Source: Methylomonas sp. (GTDB lineage Bacteria > Pseudomonadota > Gammaproteobacteria > Methylococcales > Methylomonadaceae). Taken from it: a stretch of 8,793 bases of DNA. Position 1 is the stretch's first letter. Each line of letters opens with the position of its first letter. Positions 5,839 to 8,793 of this stretch are shown here, piece by piece. Both the position numbers and the translations under genes were made by a program. The notes below the pieces were generated by a model. The model saw only the letters and a program-made list of their open reading frames with translations, searched no databases and had not been told where the DNA came from. The DNA lies in NCBI GenBank assembly GCA_028688235.1, contig JAQTYP010000122.1, positions 1-8,793 on the forward strand. The letters are read 5' to 3'.

Positions 5839-6342
5839 ATGACGACTGAATTAGTTGCCAATGATGCGCTGACTCAGCTTTATCGCGAACATCATTCCTG
5901 GCTGCTCGGCTGGTTGCAGAAGCGGGCACAGTGCCGCTTGCAAGCCGAGGATCATGCCCACGATACATTCATGCGTGTTATCGCATCAAACGGTGTTCAC
6001 GACATACGCGAACCGCGCGCCTACTTGATCACCATCGCCAAAGGCTTGCTCATCAATCATTGGCGCAAATCGGCGATAGAACAGGCCTATTTGGAGAGAA
6101 TCGCCGCCTATCCCGAAGCCTTGATGCCATCGCCTGAGGAGAATGCGGTTATCCTGGCGACGCTTCAGGAAATGGACGATCTGCTCAATCAACTGCCGAC
6201 CAAGGTGCGCAAGGCATTTTTAATGGCACAATTGGATGGCCTGACCTATGTCGAAATTGGCAAGCAACTGGGCGTAACGGATCGCATGGTCAAAAAATAC
6301 ATGTCCAGCGCCATGCTCCATCTTCTGACCACGGAACTTTAA
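5839..6342 (+). CDS. fecI: FecI-family ECF RNA polymerase sigma factor
   Basis: The protein has 167 residues, the usual FecI size. Region 2 spans about 13-80: LTQLYREHHSWLLGWL, then AEDHAHDTFMRVI (36-48) for core binding and -10 melting, then EPRAYLITIAKGLLINHWR (58-76). Region 4 spans about 108-160, with LNQLPTKVRKAFLM and the helix-turn-helix GLTYVEIGKQLGVTDRMVKKY (134-154) that reads the -35 box. The linker is short and there is no region 1 or 3, as expected for ECF factors. GGATGGG lies 8 nt before the ATG. It stands first in a fecI-fecR-receptor order, 8 bp before the fecR gene. By family it directs transcription of the ferric-siderophore receptor when FecR passes on the signal. The symbol names the family; the E. 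coli ferric citrate role is not implied. Confidence 0.93.
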   Translation: MTTELVANDALTQLYREHHSWLLGWLQKRAQCRLQAEDHAHDTFMRVIASNGVHDIREPRAYLITIAKGLLINHWRKSAIEQAYLERIAAYPEALMPSPEENAVILATLQEMDDLLNQLPTKVRKAFLMAQLDGLTYVEIGKQLGVTDRMVKKYMSSAMLHLLTTEL

Positions 6343-6350
6343 AAACCCAA

Positions 6351-7316
6351 ATGTTAAAGTCCGCCCGTATAGACATTCATCCCAGCATTCTGGCGGAAGC
6401 CGCCGAGTGGTTTGCAATATTAGGTTCGGGCCAAGTATCCAAAACCGAAATTGAGCAATGGCAGGCATGGTTGAACGCCCACCCCGACCCTCAGGCAGCG
6501 TGGTCAAGGGTCGAGTTTTTTACCCACAAACTGCAAAACCTGCCGTCGCAAGCAGCTTCTGCCGCCCTAAATCAGCCCGATCTTTACCGTCGACGTACAC
6601 TAAAAGCCTTGGCAATATTTGGCGCTATTGGCCTGTTCGGTTGGCAAATTTCCAAAGGCCGCTATTTACGGGCCTGGACGGCGGATTACCAAACGGCGGT
6701 AGGCGCCACGCAAACCATCACCTTGGCAGACGGCACGAAAGTTATCCTGGATACCGACAGCGCCTTCAATGTGGAATACACGCCCGACCTACGCAAACTG
6801 CAATTGGTATCCGGCGAAATCTACATCGAAACCGCGCCGGACAATGCCGGATCACATCGACCCTTTGTCGTCGATAGCCAGGAAGGCCGGGTTCGTGCGT
6901 TAGGTACGCGTTTCAGTGTCAGGCAACTACCCGGCAATAGCCAAGTCAGCGTATTTGCCGATGCCGTCGAGATTCAACCGGGCAAACCGGAATCAAGCAA
7001 ACTAACCCTGCATGCCGGACAAACCACGCGTTTCAATGCGGAACAGATCGAGGCCGTAACCGCCATGCGTGCTGACCGCCCTACCTGGACGCAAGGCTTC
7101 CTGCTGGCCGACAACATGCCTCTCAGCGAATTTCTCCTGCAACTCAACCGCTACCGGCACGGCTATATCACCTGCGATCCGCAGATTGCCGCTCTGCGCA
7201 TCGTCGGCGCGTTCCCGCTCAACGATACCGAGCGCGCTCTGGCCATGCTGGAAGAAACCCTGCCAGTCAAAATCTCAAACCCACTGCCGCTGTGGGTAAA
7301 AGTGTTGCCTCGTTAA
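6351..7316 (+). CDS. fecR: FecR-family transmembrane anti-sigma regulator
   Basis: The protein has 321 residues. The cytoplasmic N-terminal domain (about 11-60, DUF4880 type, with AAEWFAIL and IEQWQAWLNAHP...AWSRVE) binds FecI. One membrane segment lies at about 85-101. The periplasmic FecR domain runs from about 112 to 210 and has the expected TAVGATQTITLADGTKVIL, LVSGEIYIE, RPFVVDS and RALGTRFSVR motifs. The C-terminal part (about 254-318, DUF4974/STN-like: PLSEFLLQLNRYR...) should contact the STN domain of the receptor. RR-T-L-K at 81-85 just before the membrane segment is a twin-arginine pattern; Tat-dependent insertion has been reported for FecR. The start 8 bp after the sigma gene has only a weak GGAA upstream, which suggests coupled translation. 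FecR proteins inhibit or activate FecI, depending on the ligand signal. It lacks any missing key motif. Confidence 0.93.
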   Translation: MLKSARIDIHPSILAEAAEWFAILGSGQVSKTEIEQWQAWLNAHPDPQAAWSRVEFFTHKLQNLPSQAASAALNQPDLYRRRTLKALAIFGAIGLFGWQISKGRYLRAWTADYQTAVGATQTITLADGTKVILDTDSAFNVEYTPDLRKLQLVSGEIYIETAPDNAGSHRPFVVDSQEGRVRALGTRFSVRQLPGNSQVSVFADAVEIQPGKPESSKLTLHAGQTTRFNAEQIEAVTAMRADRPTWTQGFLLADNMPLSEFLLQLNRYRHGYITCDPQIAALRIVGAFPLNDTERALAMLEETLPVKISNPLPLWVKVLPR

Positions 7317-7591
7317 GGCGCACAATTTGACGCCATCCCTGCCGCGAATCAATCCGACAGTCTCGGACCAGACTGCTCACACCTTTTTTGCCATTCTTCT
7401 GCTGAGCTATCAACTCTTTAACCAGGTTGCCGGTCAATTAGCCAAGATTTCAGGCAAAAAATTGAAATTATTTTTCATGCAAAAACAATAGGTTAAAAAT
7501 TATTTAAAATTTTTTCCATTTTTGAGTTCCCCTTTTTCGTTTTCGATTGGCAATAGGGATGAGAGCAACATTTATTAAAAGGGAAAACACC
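7317..7591. other. AT-rich intergenic region before the receptor gene
   Basis: No gene is seen in these 275 bases. The length argues for a separate promoter for the receptor, as expected for a gene read by the FecI-type factor. From about 7450 it is strongly A/T-rich with T-runs; GGCAATAGGGATGAGAG at about 7548-7564 may lie near the start of transcription, but I cannot assign ECF -35 and -10 boxes with confidence. No strong terminator follows the fecR gene (only GGCG/CGCC at 7317-7334). Confidence 0.45.
7463..7477. promoter_or_regulatory. Candidate Fur-box-like site upstream of the receptor gene
   Basis: TGAAATT-A-TTTTTCA fits the 7-1-7 Fur pattern TGATAAT-N-ATTATCA at 10 of 14 positions, and the outer TGA/TCA are kept. 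It lies about 115 nt before the start codon. It shares TTGAAATTA with the dyad before the sigma gene. Iron control by Fur is expected for this kind of locus, but the match is imperfect. Confidence 0.35.
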
Positions 7592-8793
7592 ATGTCAAAG
7601 CGAAAAAACAACCGGAGTCTCGGGCGACAATCGTCCCGCTTGCAGCAAACCCTCAACGGCTTGCTATTGGCTTCTGCTTTAATCGTCGTGCCTTCCGCCA
7701 TGGCGGAAGGCAATGGCGAGAACACCACCAAGCGCCATTATCAAATCAGTAGCGGCTCGTTAAGCCATGCGCTCAGCCAGTTTGCCGGGAGCGCAGGCAT
7801 TCTGTTATCGGCGGATGCCCGATTGACCGATGGTAAAAGCAGTCCGGGACTGAATGGTGAATACACGGTGGAAGAAGGCTTACAAAAGCTATTGGCGGGT
7901 AGTGGATTGGTTCACACACTCACTGGCGACAATACTGTCACGTTGAAAGTGGTGGAGAATCGGAGTCAAACGGATGCGGCGACTTTACCGGTAGTGATGG
8001 TGAGTGGTAAATCCGATGAAACATACGATGCCATGCCTTACCAAGCCGAAACCTCCACGGCAGGTTCGAAGTTGCCGCTTGAAATTACCCAAGTGCCGCA
8101 AAGCATTCAGGTCATTACCAATAAAGCCTTTGAAGAACAAGGCGCCCGCAGCATCGGTAATATTGTGGATCAGGTGCCATCTGCCAGTGTATTCGGAACT
8201 CGTTTTAGTCGTTTTGCAAAAGTGAATGTTCGCAGCTTTCAGGCCCAGCAAACCCGCAACGGCATTCGACAATTATTTTTTCCCGATACAGATTTTTCCG
8301 CTCTCAGTCATATTCAAAATATCGAGATATTAAAAGGGCCAGGAAGTACGACTTTCGGGGATGGCGGCGACGGCGGCGGGATTATCAACGTTATCACCAA
8401 ACGTCCTTATGATCGATTGGGTGCGGAAGTCAGTTTTACCCGGGGTGGCTGGGATGGGTTCGACGGCGATATCACTAGCGGGCAATTCGATTTAAATAGT
8501 CCGCTGACTTCGGATGGCGCCTTGAAAGCACGTTTTACCGGTGAAATAGAGGGCTCCGATACGTTTATCAATTTTCAGGAGCTGAATCGGCAGAATTTTG
8601 GCTTGACGCTTACCTACGATAATGGCAGTCCGGTGCGCGCTTTCATTAACGCCGAGTATCAGCATAGGCAGTCGTTGCCGAATCCCGGACTCCCAGCGAT
8701 AGGGACGGTTCAGAGCAGCGGAGGCCTGGGTAATGTATCGCGCGATACCTATCTCGGCACACCCAAGTTCGATAATTTAGATAAGATCGGAAG
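7592..8793 (+). CDS. TonB-dependent siderophore receptor with STN signalling domain (3' end outside window)
   Basis: The frame is open from the ATG at 7592 to the window end, 400 residues plus two bases. AGGGA lies 8 nt before the ATG. A signal peptide is seen (basic start, then LNGLLLASALIVVPSAMA, cleavage near 38). The STN domain covers about 49-120 (YQISSGSLSHALSQFAG, ILLSADARLTDG, YTVEEGLQKLLAGSGL) and marks a transducer that signals to FecR. A TonB-box-like segment LPVVMVSG lies at 132-139. The plug domain spans about 160-272: LPLEITQVPQSIQVI, IVDQVPSASV, IEILKGPGSTTFGDG, GGIINVITKRP. The beta barrel starts after about 278. Full receptors of this type have about 750-850 residues, so about half is missing. 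It imports a ferric siderophore across the outer membrane with energy from TonB; which siderophore cannot be told. It is third in the fecI-fecR-receptor locus. The last three codons may be adapter-derived. Confidence 0.93.
   Translation, partial: MSKRKNNRSLGRQSSRLQQTLNGLLLASALIVVPSAMAEGNGENTTKRHYQISSGSLSHALSQFAGSAGILLSADARLTDGKSSPGLNGEYTVEEGLQKLLAGSGLVHTLTGDNTVTLKVVENRSQTDAATLPVVMVSGKSDETYDAMPYQAETSTAGSKLPLEITQVPQSIQVITNKAFEEQGARSIGNIVDQVPSASVFGTRFSRFAKVNVRSFQAQQTRNGIRQLFFPDTDFSALSHIQNIEILKGPGSTTFGDGGDGGGIINVITKRPYDRLGAEVSFTRGGWDGFDGDITSGQFDLNSPLTSDGALKARFTGEIEGSDTFINFQELNRQNFGLTLTYDNGSPVRAFINAEYQHRQSLPNPGLPAIGTVQSSGGLGNVSRDTYLGTPKFDNLDKIG
8784..8793 (+). other. Terminal 10 bases identical to the start of the Illumina adapter
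   Basis: The window ends in AGATCGGAAG, the first ten bases of the widely used TruSeq adapter (AGATCGGAAGAGC). A match placed exactly at the end is unlikely by chance, so this is probably untrimmed adapter at a contig end. If so, the true receptor sequence stops near 8783. Confidence 0.55.

Noticed and set aside
5931..7299. Alternative frames within the sigma-factor and FecR genes
   Set aside because: They overlap well-recognised proteins and have no domain of their own.
7504..8272. Minus-strand frames and one plus-strand frame over the receptor start
   Set aside because: The plus-strand receptor with signal peptide, STN and plug domains explains the region.

Overview
The window looks like a chromosomal piece of a Gram-negative bacterium, most likely a gammaproteobacterium. 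The signs are a PEP-CTERM surface protein with a sigma-54-type promoter, a fecI-fecR-TonB receptor cassette, and an IS1380-family insertion sequence. The mix, together with the Cys-rich surface repeat, reminds me of Methylococcales methanotrophs; that taxonomic guess comes from memory of similar gene sets and was not tested.

Layout. (1) Positions 1-608 are the 3' end of a secreted-looking Cys-rich protein built of 56-residue (168-bp) tandem repeats. (2) Positions 622-1716, 13 bp downstream on the same strand, encode a polytopic membrane protein with a C-terminal isoprenylcysteine methyltransferase (ICMT)-like core. (3) Facing these, on the minus strand at 1924-2712, is a PEP-CTERM protein with a signal peptide, a single Cys and a QLAIWEI motif resembling internal thioester domains. 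It has a well-spaced -24/-12 promoter at 2748-2763 and a candidate terminator at 1892-1913. (4) A small basic-tailed hypothetical protein lies at 3120-3437. (5) Positions 3438-3935 hold no gene but three dyad-symmetric elements, including a ~104-bp fold-back repeat and a 37-bp near-perfect hairpin. (6) Positions 3936-5603 are a complete IS1380-family element with 15-bp ends, an intact transposase and a 5-bp TATTT target duplication. (7) From 5839 to the end runs an iron-uptake signalling cassette: FecI-type ECF sigma factor, FecR-type anti-sigma regulator, then a TonB-dependent siderophore receptor with an N-terminal STN signalling domain, cut by the window end.

How the parts work together. 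By family knowledge, the receptor binds a ferric siderophore, its STN domain signals to the periplasmic part of FecR, and FecR controls FecI, which transcribes the receptor gene. The 275-bp AT-rich gap before the receptor suggests its own promoter, and a shared TTGAAATTA word in dyad context lies upstream of both the sigma factor and the receptor. The surface half is a separate theme: a Cys-rich repeat protein and a PEP-CTERM protein that would need an exosortase encoded elsewhere.

Caution: the last 10 bases equal the start of the common Illumina adapter, so the right edge may be a contig end carrying adapter sequence. No clearly new multi-gene system is visible; the most interesting item is the possible thioester chemistry in the PEP-CTERM protein.
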